In this document: one piece after another, positions 23,635-35,509 of the stretch | Layout: every line of letters begins with the position of its first letter | How positions within the stretch are numbered: position 1 is the first letter of the stretch | Source of the DNA: Caenorhabditis elegans | Lineage: Eukaryota > Nematoda > Chromadorea > Rhabditida > Rhabditidae | Length of the DNA: 64,000 nucleotides | Direction: 5' to 3' | Assembly: GCF_000002985.6 (NCBI RefSeq) | Contig: NC_003284.9 | Span: forward strand, 1-64,000 | Notes under the pieces: model-generated | What the model was told of the DNA's origin: nothing | The model's input: the letters and a program-made list of their open reading frames with translations, nothing else | Databases searched by the model: none | Program-made: the position numbers and the translations under genes

Positions 23635-26540
23635 GCGTACTTCTGGGGCTACAGTAACCCAAAATATCTAAAAATTGAGCTACAGCAATGAAATTTTAGT
23701 GCCAAGGACGAAAAATTACGAGGAATTCGAATATGATACTAAAATTTACCCGAACAAAAGTTAGAACATCTGAAAATTAGCAAAAATTGGAAAGTTCCAA
23801 AATTTCTATAATTTTCAGCAAATTTTTATTAACAAATTCGAATTCTACGCCATTTTCCACACATAACCCTGAAATTTTAGAGCTCTAGCTCAAAATCGCG
23901 TGAAAGCCGGTGTTTCGGGGTTACGGTAGCTGGTGTTTGCGTATTTTTGGGGCTACCGTAACCCGAAATGTTCAAAATTTCGCCGCGCCGGGGGTGAAAA
24001 ATGACGGAAAAATTGAATTTCGCACTACTTTTTGCGTATTTCGATTGGATTTCGGCGCATTGGTGCCGCCAAACTTCTTAATTGGCGGATATTCGACTTT
24101 GAGCGGATTTGAGGTTCTAACAATATCAGAGTCGGCGAGCGACAGCCGCGAGAAGTTGTTCCAGTCTTTGTGCACAGATTTTACTCTGAAAATTGAGTTT
24201 TTTTTTCAGAAAATTTCTGCCAGAAAGTGGAAAAATGTGGAAAATTTCAGAATTTTCAGCTTACTTTTCAAGTAAAAACCTGAAATTTCCGAATTTTTCA
24301 ATGAAAAAGTGCTTAAAAAATCTATTTTTCAGTAGAAATTCTGAAATTTCACGATTTTTTCCAGCAAAAATCTCGGAAAATGAAGGCTTTTCGTGGGTTA
24401 AAATTATGCATTTTTTCCGATTTTAAACCCAAAAAAACCTGAGATTTTCCAGTTTTCCACTCAAAAAAAAGTCGAAAATTTCTCGCTTTTCGGTCATTTA
24501 CCCTCACCTTTGCTCAACAATTCGCTTGCAATCGGTCGAACATTTCCTGAATCTCTGTATAAACCATGAAACTGTTCCATGTGGTACTGTAATTAGATCC
24601 CAATGACGTTTCAAATGCACAAAGAGCCCAGCATCGAATCCGGCGACTCCATCCGCCGCAACTTTCGGGTAGAGCTCTTCGATTCCGGTAATGTAGTCGA
24701 CTTCGACGAGTTTCTGCAAAAATTTTCACGGGATTTTCATGGGGAAATTTGAATTCTCCGATGTTTTTCACCCTTAAAATGAAATTTATAGAGTTCTAGC
24801 TCAAAATTGCGTAAAATCTGGTGTTTTGGGTTACTGTAGTCGGTGTTTGCGTACTTTTGGGGCTACAGTAACCCTTAAAATTTGAAAATCTCCGCTAGAG
24901 ACCCGGTAAAAAGACGTTCTAATGTGAAATTTGGAGAGGAATTCGAATTTCATATTAAAATATGTTAACATCAACTAGGCAACCGTGAAATTTGCAATTT
25001 TTTAGGATTTGAGAATTATAATTATTTTTGCAAAATTTCATTAACAAATTCGAATTCCCTGTCATTTTCTACCCCTAGACATTAATTTTCAGAATTCTAG
25101 CTCAAAATTGCGTAAAATTCGGTGTTTTTGGGCTACGGTAGTTGTGGTGTTTGCGTACTTATGGGGCTACCGTAACCCAAAATTCTTGAAAATCGAGCTA
25201 AAAACCTGAGAATTCAGTGAAAAGAGTAGAAAATGATGGGAAACTCGATTTTTTAATCTAAAACTCTGAAAAATTAAATTTTACACAAAGAACATTTTTG
25301 AAAATTCACGTTTTCAATACTTTAAAATATTTTTCCAGTAATTTTATTCATCAAATTCGGTTTTCCCGTCATTTTTCACCCCGAACCCTCGATTTCCAGG
25401 GTTTTATCTCAAAATTGCGTAAAATCCAGTGTTTTGGGTTACGGTAGTTGGTGTTTGCGTACTTCTGGGGCTACCGTAACCCGAAATTCACAAAAATCAA
25501 GCGAAAAGCCTGAAAATTTAGTGAAAAAAGTAGAAAATTATGTGGAATTCGAATTTCGCATTGTATTGCTCAAATTCCGGCGATTTTTTGTTCGAAATTA
25601 GCGGAAAAATTGGAAATTTTCCAATTTTCAACGCAAAATTTGAAAATTTTATGGATTTTAAGCGTTTTTGTACTTTTTATAAGGATTTTCCAGAAATTTC
25701 GCACATTTTTCATAACTTTCAGACCCTTTTGAGAAGTCTTAGGGTTTTTCATGTGGTTTTAAGGAATTTTAGGACAAAATTTGCTATTTTTCATCATTTT
25801 CCCGCGATTTTTGCCCATTTTTCTGTAGTTTTTCCATATTTTTTCACGATAATTTCGAGTTTTGTAGAAGAAAAATAATTTTCCAGTAGGTTTTACCTAT
25901 TTCTGCAGTTTTTGAAGATAAAAATAAAAAAAAGCGCATTTTCAGACGTTTCAGCGGATTTTTTTGCGAATTCTACTCTCTTTTCAGTGTTTTCCGCCGA
26001 TTCCACCAATTTTTACCATTAAAACCTTTTTTTTGGGTTTCTAACAATTTTTCATTAAAAAACCCCAAAAATCAGATTTTTCTGATATTTTTTGTCAAAA
26101 TTTCGAATTTTTATTATTAAATTCGAATTTTCCTCTAATTTTTTCCATTGAAAACCTTTTTTCTGGGTTTCTAACTCAAAATTTGAAATTCGCGGGTTAC
26201 GGTAGCTCCAAAAGTACGCAAACACCGAGGAAATTACGACAAAATGCAGAAATCGCCCGTTTTCTGCAAAAAAATGCTATGTGGGGTGAAAAATGGCGAG
26301 AGATTTGAATTTTTGAATAAAATATCCAAAAAAAGCTTAGAAAAATGGAAAAACACCCCAATTTTTCCAGATTTTGACGGAATTTTCGAAGAAAATTGGA
26401 TTTTCACTAAAATTTCAGGAAAAAACATGGAAAATTTGAGTTTTCAAGCGAATTTCCTTTTTTTTCGGAAATTTCGGCCAATATTCAACTAATTTCTCCG
26501 ATTTTTGGGGTACGGTGGCGCCAAAAGTACGCAAACACCG
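23560..26540. repeat. Cluster of dispersed repeat with core GTTTGCGTACTT..GGCTACAGTAACCC
   Basis: Several copies near 23580, 23900, 24790, 25080, 25390, 26190 and 26510 share AAATTCGAATTC, TCATTTTCTACCCC, CTCAAAATTGCGTAAAATC, GGTGTTTGCGTACTT and GGGGCTACAGTAACCC. They sit in tftc-1-like introns. The same family recurs at 36250-37290 and 39870-40030. Confidence 0.85.
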
Positions 26541-27010
26541 AGAAGCCTACGACAAAATGCAGAATTTGCATAAATTTTGCAAAAAAAGGCTTTTTAGGGT
26601 CAAATTTTCTCCATTTTTTCGGGGTTTTTTCTTAGTTTTCGAAAAAATTTCTGCCAACAACAAACCCGATGTCTCTGCGTAAACTTTCGATCACCAATAT
26701 CATCGATACGATATGTAAGTGGTGTAGATTGGACAATAGCTCTCAAATGATGCCAATACATAACTATATCCTGTCGTGTTGCCAATTCATATTCATATTT
26801 CACATATTCACCCTCTCCAATTGATGGATTCACACATGCGTATCCCTTTGCACTTGTACTCGTGTCGTATAGGTGCACTCTGCAGCAAAAAATTGGGCGT
26901 TTTTAGGGGGAAAATTCAAAAAAAAAAAGAGATTTTTTGATAGTAAAAACTATTGGAGTACTTTTTTTCCGGAAATTTGTATTTTTTTGTAGCACGTGTG
27001 CACAGTGATT

Positions 27011-27668
27011 AAAGGGGGAGTAGAGTTTGTGGGTATTTTGTTGAAATACACTAAAAATGGTCCAAAACCACCAAATTTCATAATGAGACTTCACGAAAAA
27101 TTTCCAAAATTTTTTTAAGGCCGTTCAAAATTTCGAAAAAAAGAGCCAAATTTTGCTAAAACCTGAAATTTCGCACACTTTTCTTTGTGACAGCTGCTGG
27201 ATTTTAGTTTTTCTGAAATTATCACCCTTTTAATCCTTATTCTGGTAATTTATCTCGCGGAAATTCGTTGATTGAGACAGCTTTTAGGCCGATAGGCATC
27301 CAAAAATGATCAAAATTTTTAGGCCGATAGGCATCCAAAGCTTTTAGGCCGATAGGCATCCAAAAATGATCAAAATTGGATGCCTATCGGCCTAAAAATT
27401 GCCTCAATCAACGAATTTCCGCGAGATAAATTACCAGAAAAAGGATTAAAAGGGTGATAATTTCAGAAAAACTAAAATCCAGCAGCTGTCACAAAGAAAA
27501 GTGTGCGAAATTTCAGATTTTAGCAAAATTAGGCTCTTTTTTTCGAAATTTTGAACGGCCTTAAAAAATTTTTGGAAATTTTTCGTGAAGTCTCATTATG
27601 AAATTTGGTGGTTTTGGACCATTTTTAGTGTATTTCAACAAAATACCCACAAACTCTACTCCACCTTT
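27011..27668. repeat. Fold-back element, 658 bp, within a tftc-1-like intron
   Basis: Bases 27011 onward (AAAGGGGGAGTAGAGTTTGT) are inverted at 27668 backward (rc AAAGGTGGAGTAGAGTTTGT). The centre near 27340 has three copies of AGGCCGATAGGCATCCAAA. It belongs to a group of fold-backs sharing AAAGGTGGAGTA ends. Confidence 0.9.
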
Positions 27669-27975
27669 AGAAAGATTTCTACGGAATTTTACTGTATTAT
27701 TTTTGTTTTTTTTTTCCAGAGAAATCTCTGAGATTCTCACATCAATAGTATTTGGCACATAATTGGTGAGCACAAAAACCGATAGCGGCAACGCGGCAAG
27801 TAGATCCAATGTCATAAACCATCCCCGATCAACTCCATCATATTGTGGTTGTGGTGGCATAAAACGATATGGAGATTCTTCTTCTAAATATACATATGCA
27901 TTTGAATCATCACGTACTTCCCATGAATGATTTGGTTGAGTTGGTGGGAATCTGGAAAATAGGAGGAATTTTTAC

Positions 27976-28266
27976 ACTGCAACTTTTTCCTCACGAGGGA
28001 CGAGGAAAAGTGGTTTCTAGGCCATGGCCGAGGGGCCGACAAGTTTCAGCGGCCATTTATCTTGCTTTGTTTTCTGCGTGTTTTCTTTCGTTTTTCACAG
28101 CTTTTTCCCGTTTTTTCTTATTAAAACTGATAAATAAATATTTTTTGCAGATGCTAAAACAATTTCCAAGTAAAAAAATTATGTATTCAGTGGGCAAGTA
28201 GCGGTGAAAGTGGGCAATGTAAAATGATGGATTACGGGAATACAAAACCTAAACTTTTTCTGAAAC
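27976..28266 (+). repeat. Dispersed 290-bp repeat, copy 1
   Basis: Nearly identical in the same orientation to 57884-58170. It starts CACTGCAACTTTTTCCTCAC, includes GGCCATGGCCGAGGGGCCGA and TTCAGTGGGCAAGTAGCGG, and ends CTTTTTCTGAAACAT. No terminal inverted repeats were seen, and no coding frame is shared convincingly. Confidence 0.85.
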
Positions 28267-28399
28267 ATCAATTTACTATATATAAAGCGCGTGTCCTTCC
28301 GTCCGTTTGTAGTTTGTAGTTTGATCTTTGATCTTTCAACTCTCTTTTCTGTAGTTGGAAGAGGTATTGGGTTGGGAGTTGGTAAGGGATAATGTCAAG

Positions 28400-28441
28400 G
28401 TACTGTAGTAGTACTGTAGTAGTACTGTAGTAGTACTGTAG
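28400..28441. repeat. Short tandem repeat (GTACTGTAGTA)n
   Basis: About four copies of an 11-base unit GTACTGTAGTA, followed by related TACTGTAG words up to 28560. Confidence 0.85.
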
Positions 28442-28599
28442 GTATACGGTAGGGTTACTGTAGTTTAGGAAAAATTGAGTTTTTGTCTACAGAAGAGGTA
28501 TTGGGTTAGGAGTCGGTAGGGAATAGTGTCAAGGTACTGTAGTGGTACTGTTGGGGTGCTGTAGGATTATTGTAGGATTATTGGAGTTTGGTGGAAAAT

Positions 28600-29320
28600 T
28601 GCGTTTTAAGTTTTTGAAAATGTATTGGCTTGGGAATCAGGGGTGAGCGGCAATCGGCGATCGGCGATCGGCGATTTTCAAAATGTCGTAACTTGGTAGA
28701 ACCTGCTCTGAAGCAGCTAAATGTTTTGGAGTGATCATCTGTAACTATTCTCTATCGAATGTATATAATGGCGTAACGAAGTCCGATAACGAGTTCAGAG
28801 CCTTCCCTTGTAAAATTCAATAAAATTGTGGAAATTTCGTGCTAAAATTCAATTTTTAACATATTTTTTTCCGATAACGAGTGCAGAGCCTTTCCTTGTT
28901 AGGAGGAAAAATCAGATTTTTAAGTGGAAATTTGACAGAAAAACGGAGTTTTCAGCAAGAAATTTAGATTTTTTTTGGTTAAAAAAAGATACAAAATGAG
29001 GTTTTTTCGAATGTAATCATGTAAAAATTGGGTTTTATGTGAAAATTTTGAATTTTTACATGTTTTCCAGAAGGAAATTGGTAGAAAAAAGGAATTTGCA
29101 ATCAGAAATTTAGAATTTCCGGTTAAAAAAGTCCAAAATTGGGTTTTTTCCGGAAGAAAATATGCTAAAAATGGAATTTTAACACGAAATTTCCACAATT
29201 TTATTGGATTTTAGTGGGGAAAATCAGTTTTTTTAGGTGAAAAATGGCTGAAAAATTGATTTTTCTGTACTAAAATATGCGAAAATTGCAATTTCCAGCA
29301 GTATTTTCAATGTTTTTTCT
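28600..29320. other. Intronic AT-rich DNA, no gene seen
   Basis: Lies between tftc-1-like exons. It contains two copies of TTCCGATAACGAG..CAGAGCC (about 28780 and 28870) and GGCGATCGGCGATC triplets near 28655; otherwise nothing supported. Confidence 0.5.
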
Positions 29321-30040
29321 GCAAAAACTGTACCTGATGATTGATATTATCAGATCTAACAGTTGTATCAAAAAGTCGTACGAATCCTTTCGTTTGGAGT
29401 GCCAAAAGGCATTTCATCACCGATTTTTTGTCGATCTGGAATGGAAAATTGGGATTTTTAGTGGAAATTTTGGGAAAAATCTGCAAATTTTGATAATTTT
29501 TCACTGAAAACTTGAAATTATCGAATTTTGGGCATTTTTAAGCGAAAAATGAGCAGTTTTTGTCTGATTTTTCTCGTTTTTTGACATTTTTTCGTTGAAA
29601 AAACGTTAAAATTAACAATTTTCGACCCATTTTAATGGAAAATAGGCAGTTTTTGCTCTTTTTTCCTCAATTTTCAGCTCAATTAACCTGAAATTTATAT
29701 CCATCAGCCATTTCCTGCTCGCATATCGTTTTTATAAGTCGACTAATTGTCACAATAACTCTGAATCGGTTAACCAATGCAATAATTCGATTGAATCGCT
29801 TCAAAGTGACGTCACTGACGCGTAGAGTGTCTGAAAATTGACATTTTTAGCTGATTTCAGTGGGAAAAAATGTGTGAAATTTTGAATTTTAGGGTTAAAA
29901 TTCGAATTATTGGGGGAAAATGTGAGTTTTTCGCTGAAAAAAATGTCTAAAAATGCAGAAAATTAGCCAGAAAATTGAATTTTTAGCTGATTTTATTAGG
30001 AAAAATGTGTGACATTTTGAATTTTAGGGTTAAAATTCGA

Positions 30041-31628
30041 CTAGCGGGCCCTGCGGGCCCGCCAGTTATAGGGGGTGTAGGGCGAGTCCCCTTGCCGGGC
30101 GTAGGTTCTCGGCTTCGCCTCGAACCTGTTCGAGGGTTCGTGCAAATTGCAGTGGGTCAAGGGAGTCTTCTTGATTTTTGAGTTCGGTTTGACCAAAAAC
30201 AGAAGCACCCGTTGAATAAGTTAAAGCTCAGTTATGATTGATTGAAGTTTAAAGAGGTTGTATATCGGGGGAGACGAACCCATGTTTTGCACAAAATCGA
30301 GTATTTCTATTCGAATCCCGATTACTCACAAAAAACAAAAAAGTTTGTCAGTTGGTAGAATTGAACCAACTACCAAAATCCCCGCAGACATACGCACTAA
30401 CCACTCGGCTTTGCGGAAGATGCCCGACGCGGAGATGTAGGGAAGCTAAATTTCTGGAGGGAGGTCTTCTTTCGATTCCGCTTTCTTCAGTAATGACAAT
30501 TTGGGGAAAGACGTTCGAAAACCGTTTATTACTGATAAGTCAGCGGGAAAACGAATTTTTGAAAATTTTATTACAGGATTGTACTCATTATTGATTTCCC
30601 AAAAAGGAGACGTACAGTTGAGGGCTATATCTTGTACACAGACAGATGTATAGAAAAAAACAAGTTTTGGCCTGAAAATTTTAAACAAATAATATCTTTT
30701 GGCCGAACACTGCTAATGCGACGAAACTTCATCTTCCATTAAATAAAATCAAAAACTATGAATCAAAAATACATTCCGCAAAACTTTAGTGGAAAAAATG
30801 TTCAGGAGACCCAGGAAACCACTCCCCCCAGTACTAAATTTTTGAATTATTTTTTTCTTGAAAAATTTTCCCACTGAACTTTTTACAAATTTTATATGTC
30901 TCGATGCGTCTTGATGAGACCTACACGTCAATTTTTGGAAAACTAAGAAAACTTGAAAACTGACCGAGTTATGATTGAAAAAGTAGATTCGCGAAAATGG
31001 GAAAGTGTGCAAAATTTGGCACTTATTCGTCTTGCTCGGCCGACTCATAGAACTTTTCTCAATTCTGAGTTAAAAATCGTGTTCAGCGTACTTTTTTACG
31101 TGGGGTAGAAAAAAAAGTATCGAAAAAGATGAAGTAGAACTTGAGATAAAGACGAAAAACTACTTTTTCGGAAAAAAATTTTTTTTTGGCAAAATGGCAT
31201 TTTTTGGCCTTTTGTTTTATCACAACTTTTTTTCTTTTGCACTTATGAACTCAATCTTTTTTTCAAAAAATTCACCTCTCTGAGTAGTATCTTGCACAGA
31301 AATTTGGAACAAAACCGAGCAAAACCCGAATTTTAATTCAATTAAAACATGGTTTTTTGGGGGTAAAAAGAGCAACAAAAAATTTTTTCAAACTGGGGAA
31401 AGCCGCCCTGAGCTCAGTTTTGCTCCAAACTTTGTGCCGTTTTCTGCTCCACCGTGGGGCAAAATATTTCTAGTAAGCTGCCAAATATTATAAAATTCAG
31501 TCAAACGGCTCTGGAGTTATTAATGAAAACGTAGTGTGACATTTTTTCGCAAGCCAAAAAAACGCGAAAAAACGCGAAAAAGGGGCGGAGTCTGTACACT
31601 CGGCATTTATTAGAGGCTGCTTGGCAGA
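30041..31628 (-). mobile_element. Non-autonomous Helitron
   Basis: Read on the minus strand the element begins with TC (TCTGCCAAGCAGC at 31628) and ends with a GC hairpin (GCGGGCCC, GCA, GGGCCCGC) followed by CTAG at 30041, the hallmarks of Helitron termini. There is no target-site duplication: joining 30040 to 31629 restores the 135-bp host unit exactly, giving a within-sequence empty-site proof. The target is TT. No Rep/helicase frame is present, so it depends on an autonomous partner. It carries tRNA-like Pol III box motifs at 30255-30420. Confidence 0.88.
30340..30418 (-). other. tRNA-derived sequence with A-box and B-box inside the Helitron
   Basis: On the minus strand, GAGTGGTTAGTGCG fits a tRNA D-arm/A-box, and GTTGGTTCAATTCTACCAAC fits a T-arm with B-box GGTTCAATTCT, spaced roughly as in a tRNA. 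The acceptor stem does not pair well, so this is more likely a decayed or captured tRNA than a working gene. Two more B-box-like words occur nearby on the same strand (GGGTTCGTCTCC near 30276 and GGGATTCGAATAG near 30315). Confidence 0.5.
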
Positions 31629-33029
31629 ATTATTGAAGGAAAATGTGAGTTTTTCGCTGAAAACAATGTCTGAAAATGCAGAAAATTAGCCAGAAAATTG
31701 AATTTTTAGCTGATTTTATTAGGAAAAATGTGTGAAATTTTGAATTTTAGGGTTAAAATTCGAATTATTGGGGGAAAATGTGAGTTTTTCGCTGAAAAAA
31801 ATGTCTAAAAATGCAGAAAATTAGCCAGAAAATTGAATTTTTAGCTGATTTTATTAGGAAAAATGTGTGAAATTTTGAATTTTAGGGTTAAAATTCGAAT
31901 TATTGGGGGAAAATGTGAGTTTTTCGCTGAAAAAAATGTCTAAAAATGCAGAAAATTAGCCAGAAAATTGAATTTTTAGCTGATTTTATTAGGAAAAATG
32001 TGTGACATTTTGAATTTTAGGGTTAAAATTCGAATTATTGGGGGAAAATGTGAGTTTTTCGCAGGAAAAAAGGTCTAAAAATGCAGAAGTGAAAATTATG
32101 TCTGAAAACTCAAAATTTTTCAGTTAAAATCGACATTTTTGGGTGCGAAAGTGCGAGTTTATGGAGAAAAATGTCTTAAAATTCAAATTTCAACGAATTT
32201 TAGTTAAAAATGGCTGAAAAAATCGAGATTTAGCTTTAGAAGAATGCTTTTCGTAAAATAAATTCAAATTTTGAGAGAATTTTCATGGTTTAAACTGAAA
32301 AGTTCCGAAATTTTCAACTTTTTACATCAATTTTGGCGTATTTTTTAAGTTTTTCCATTAGTTTCAGCTGAAATTTCGGATTTTCCATGGAAAAACTTAA
32401 TTTTTCGCCATTTTTTCCACATTTTCAGCAGTATTTCACCGAAAACTTACTCAATTTCTTCCCAGGAAACTATATAACTTCTCCTATTTTAAATGGGCAT
32501 TGGCATGCGGTTAATTGCTGAAATTCTTCGAAAAGCTTCTCAAAACGCTCCGGTTGCTCGTTTTGTTTCCAGAAATATCTGCAAAATACGGGAATATTTA
32601 CGATATTCTTTGGATTTTATGGATTTTTTCAATTTTTTGACGAAAAAATTGCAGTTTTTCACTATTTTTCCAAAGAAAACACGTATTTTTTTAAGCCAAA
32701 ATGCTCCAATTTCGAACCTAATAGTGCGAACTTTTCCGTTCATCTTCTGAAATTGTCCAATATGATCGGGATGCTCCGTTGTGCATTTTACAATCCAATC
32801 AGATACCCGACGGCCGCCGGATTTGCTCGTAGAATCGTCACCGACCGTTTTTCCCAGCTGAAAATTGAAAATTCGAGGTTTTTAGCTTTAAAAAAACCAG
32901 ATTTTTGGCCCAATTTTCGAATTTCTCGATTTTTCAGCCATTTTTAACTGAAATTCGGCAAAAATTGAATAAAAACTCATATTTTCTCATGTCACTTTAA
33001 CGCTAAAAATCAAAATTTCATTTTTTCCA

Positions 33030-33215
33030 CTAAAATCAGCTAAAAATGTGAATTTTAATTGAAAAATTCAAGATTTCAGGCATTTTTTCCACTAAAATCG
33101 TCTAAAAATGTGAATTTTAATTGAAAAATTCAAGATTTCAGGCATTTTTTCCACTAAAATCGTCTAAAAATGTGAATTTTAATTGAAAAAAAAATCAAAA
33201 TTTCAGGCATAATTT
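33030..33215. repeat. Tandem repeat, about 61-bp unit
   Basis: Three copies of CCACTAAAATC(A/G) with CTAAAAATGTGAATTTTAAT and CAAGATTTCAGGCATTTTTT. Intronic. Confidence 0.8.
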
Positions 33216-34439
33216 CCACTAAAATCAGCTGAAAATTCAATTTTCTAGCTATTTTTTGAATTTCCAGACACTTTTTTCCTGCAAAAAACTCGAATATTCC
33301 CCCAAAAATGTCAATTTTAACTGTTAAAAATTTCGGAATTTTTCCGCTTAAACTATGAAAATTCACTCAAAATTCGAATTTCTTTTACAAAATACATGTT
33401 TTCAAAGCTAAATCTCGATATTTTTTCAGCCATTTTTAACTGAAATTCGTTGAAATTTGAATTTTCAGACATTTTTTCCCCTAAAAATCTGAAATTAGAA
33501 TTTTTTTTTGTCCCAAAAATGTAAATTTTGACGTTAAAATTACATAATTTCCACCGAAATTCCATGGATTTTCGATTTTTTTCCGCGAAAAAAGTCAATT
33601 TTCAGGCTAAATGCTAAATTTTTCAGTCAAAATATGGCAAAAATCAAATAAAAACTCATATTTTCGCACCAAAAATGTCAATTTTAACGTTAAAATTTGA
33701 GTTTTCAGACATTTTTTCCCAATAAAATCAGCTAAAAAATTAAATTTTCCGGCTAATTTTTGAATTTTCAGGCACTTTTTTCAGCGAAAAACTTGAATAT
33801 TCTCACAAAAATGTCACTTTAAACCCTAAAATTCACAATTTCAGACATTTTCCCCTTTAAAAATCTGCTGAAAATTCGAATTTCCCTACAACTTTTTCGC
33901 ATTTTTACCTCTGCTCTGCCCAATCCTTCGGTGCCGCCCGTCCGAATAGTGTTTAAAATCACGTCTGTCGGAATTCGGTACGTATTTTACACTGACCAAA
34001 CTTTCGGCACGTATGGCAAGAAACTACTCGCTGAAATATATCGATTTTTGATCAATTTTTCCGAATAAAAATCGATAATCCACGTACTAATATCGTTTTT
34101 GAAGTGAAATGGGCTGAAAGTGTCGACTGGGCCGCCTTGAGCCGCCCGTTTTCTGCTTTTCGGCGTAGGTTTCGTCGAATTCAGCTCCTCGATCTCTTCT
34201 TGCATCTCACTGCAGCTGGGGATGTGGTCCTGGAAGCAATTTTAATTGGTTTTCAGGTGAAAATCGATTGAAAAAAACCTCTACGGAGCTTTCCTCGCCT
34301 GGAGAAATCTCAGAAGTCTCATAGTCACTTGATTGGTGCCCTGGAAATTATAGAAATACGTAGAAAACCTTGAAACTTGCTGGAAATTACTTTTTCTCTC
34401 TTTCCTCGGTGATTCGCCTGCTTCAGATGATGATTCCAT

Positions 34440-34797
34440 CTGGAAATTGTTGTAATAATTCAAAATAAATTATCTTTTATCAATTATGACGGAAAAAATT
34501 AGAAAAAAGTTGAAAAATTGAGGTTTTTCAGTCAAAAATAAATAAAATAAAAATTCAAAAAACGAGAAACGCGCCAACGCACGAGAAATGCGCCAGCAAA
34601 GTCTACTGGCGCGTTTCTTGATGCGCAGTGTATTTTTTAATATTTATTTTTTTAAATAATTGTTTTCTGCAAAAAACTCTTAAAACAATTTAAAGAAATT
34701 ATTCAAAAAACTATTAAAAAATCCTATAAATTAAGTTATTCACCAGAAAAATCCCACAAAAACCCCATAAAATCACATGACGCAATTTTTTTCCAGA
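34440..34797. promoter_or_regulatory. Divergent promoter region, tftc-1-like (minus) and spg-7-like (plus)
   Basis: 358 bases separate the two start codons. It contains GAGAAACGCGCCA at about 34563, GAGAAATGCGCCA at about 34582 and the inverted TGGCGCGTTTCTTG at about 34607; the last two form a hairpin. The GGCGCG core resembles E2F sites, which is inference. An inverted A/T-rich stretch lies further right. Confidence 0.5.
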
Positions 34798-35509
34798 ATG
34801 CTTCTACACCGCTCCACACATCGTCTTGGACTGCTTTTTCATCAAAATCCACTATTTTCCGGCACAATAAATCGATTTTCAACAGTTCTACCGCATATTT
34901 TGAGTGGTAAGTAGCGATTTTCAATAGAATAACTAATTTTTGAAAGTTTTCAGCTCGCAGATTTCCACAAAGGAGGCCTCGCCCGAAGGAAGAAAGTTCA
35001 GAAGCAGAGAAAAGTGAGAATTTATTTTTTATAAAATCAAAAAAAATTTGCCTTTAAAAAATCGGTAAATCAACGGTTTTCAGCGGAATTTTCTCGATTT
35101 TTCTACACAGTTTTCAGTTAAAAATTCCAATTTTCAGGTCCACCAAAACGCTGGGAATTCGAGATAAGCTGGAGCTCCAAAGGCCACCGAGAAACAAAAT
35201 CCGACGCAAATTCAGCGTCAGAAGGCAATGAAAACAGGGGAAATAAGGGCGATGGCGATGACCCTCGCAAGCAATTAATGGAAAAAATGAAGCGATGGCT
35301 TGCAATTTCACTTTTTGCCTACGGAATTCTATTTATTTTATCTCCAAAAGGCCAAGGAGCTGCTGCTGTCACAGCTGATAAAATTTCATGGAGTGAATTT
35401 ATAAATGAACTATTGCCAACTGGACAAGTTTATCGAAATATTATTCTACCGTAAAAGGATGTCGCAAATCTTTATTGCTATGATACTGGAGCTAAAAATT
35501 CGAGGTGTG

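Larger units (their letters stand above)
29905..32090. repeat. 135-bp tandem repeat, interrupted by a Helitron
   Basis: Units beginning AATTATTGGGGGAAAATGTG start at 29905, 30040 (split), 31763, 31898 and 32033; after removing the 1588-base insertion the period is exactly 135. Units are nearly identical. The array lies in an intron of the tftc-1-like gene between exons 29830-29688 and about 32580-32480. Confidence 0.93.
16543..34439 (-). pseudogene. tftc-1: TFIIIC subunit 1 (GTF3C1/TFIIIC220 family), main copy, 3'-truncated and damaged
   Basis: Subunit 1 of TFIIIC binds the B box of tRNA genes and recruits RNA polymerase III machinery in the nucleus. Exons I can place on the minus strand: 34439-34391 (start MESSSEAGESP), 34340-34279, 34229-34088, 34030-33909, 32857-32718, about 32580-32480, 29830-29688, 29435-29334, 27950-27741, 26880-26666, 24713-24508, 24185-24029, 23455-23133, 22568 to about 22460, 22019-21851, 20455-20277, 19357-19181, about 19131-19021 and 17213-16543. 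Family matches: a winged-helix stretch (KKSVMKCLLALQTKGFVRLF), the LDLLAALPLSVF segment, YDTSTSAKGY followed by QDIVMYWHHLRAIV, and the domain around GFFLNPVYRFWLD. Damage: a frameshift near 23330-23345, an in-frame TAA at 20381-20383, and a TAA before NTYRIPTDVIL in the 34030-33909 exon. The last two exons are missing after 16543, where the fold-back begins. Family recognition is from memory; exon edges are by eye. Confidence 0.75.

Noticed and set aside
30340..30418. Functional tRNA gene
   Set aside because: A- and B-box words are present but the acceptor stem does not pair and the sequence lies inside a Helitron.
29905..32090. CRISPR-like array
   Set aside because: Units are contiguous 135-bp tandem repeats without unique spacers, in a eukaryotic genome.
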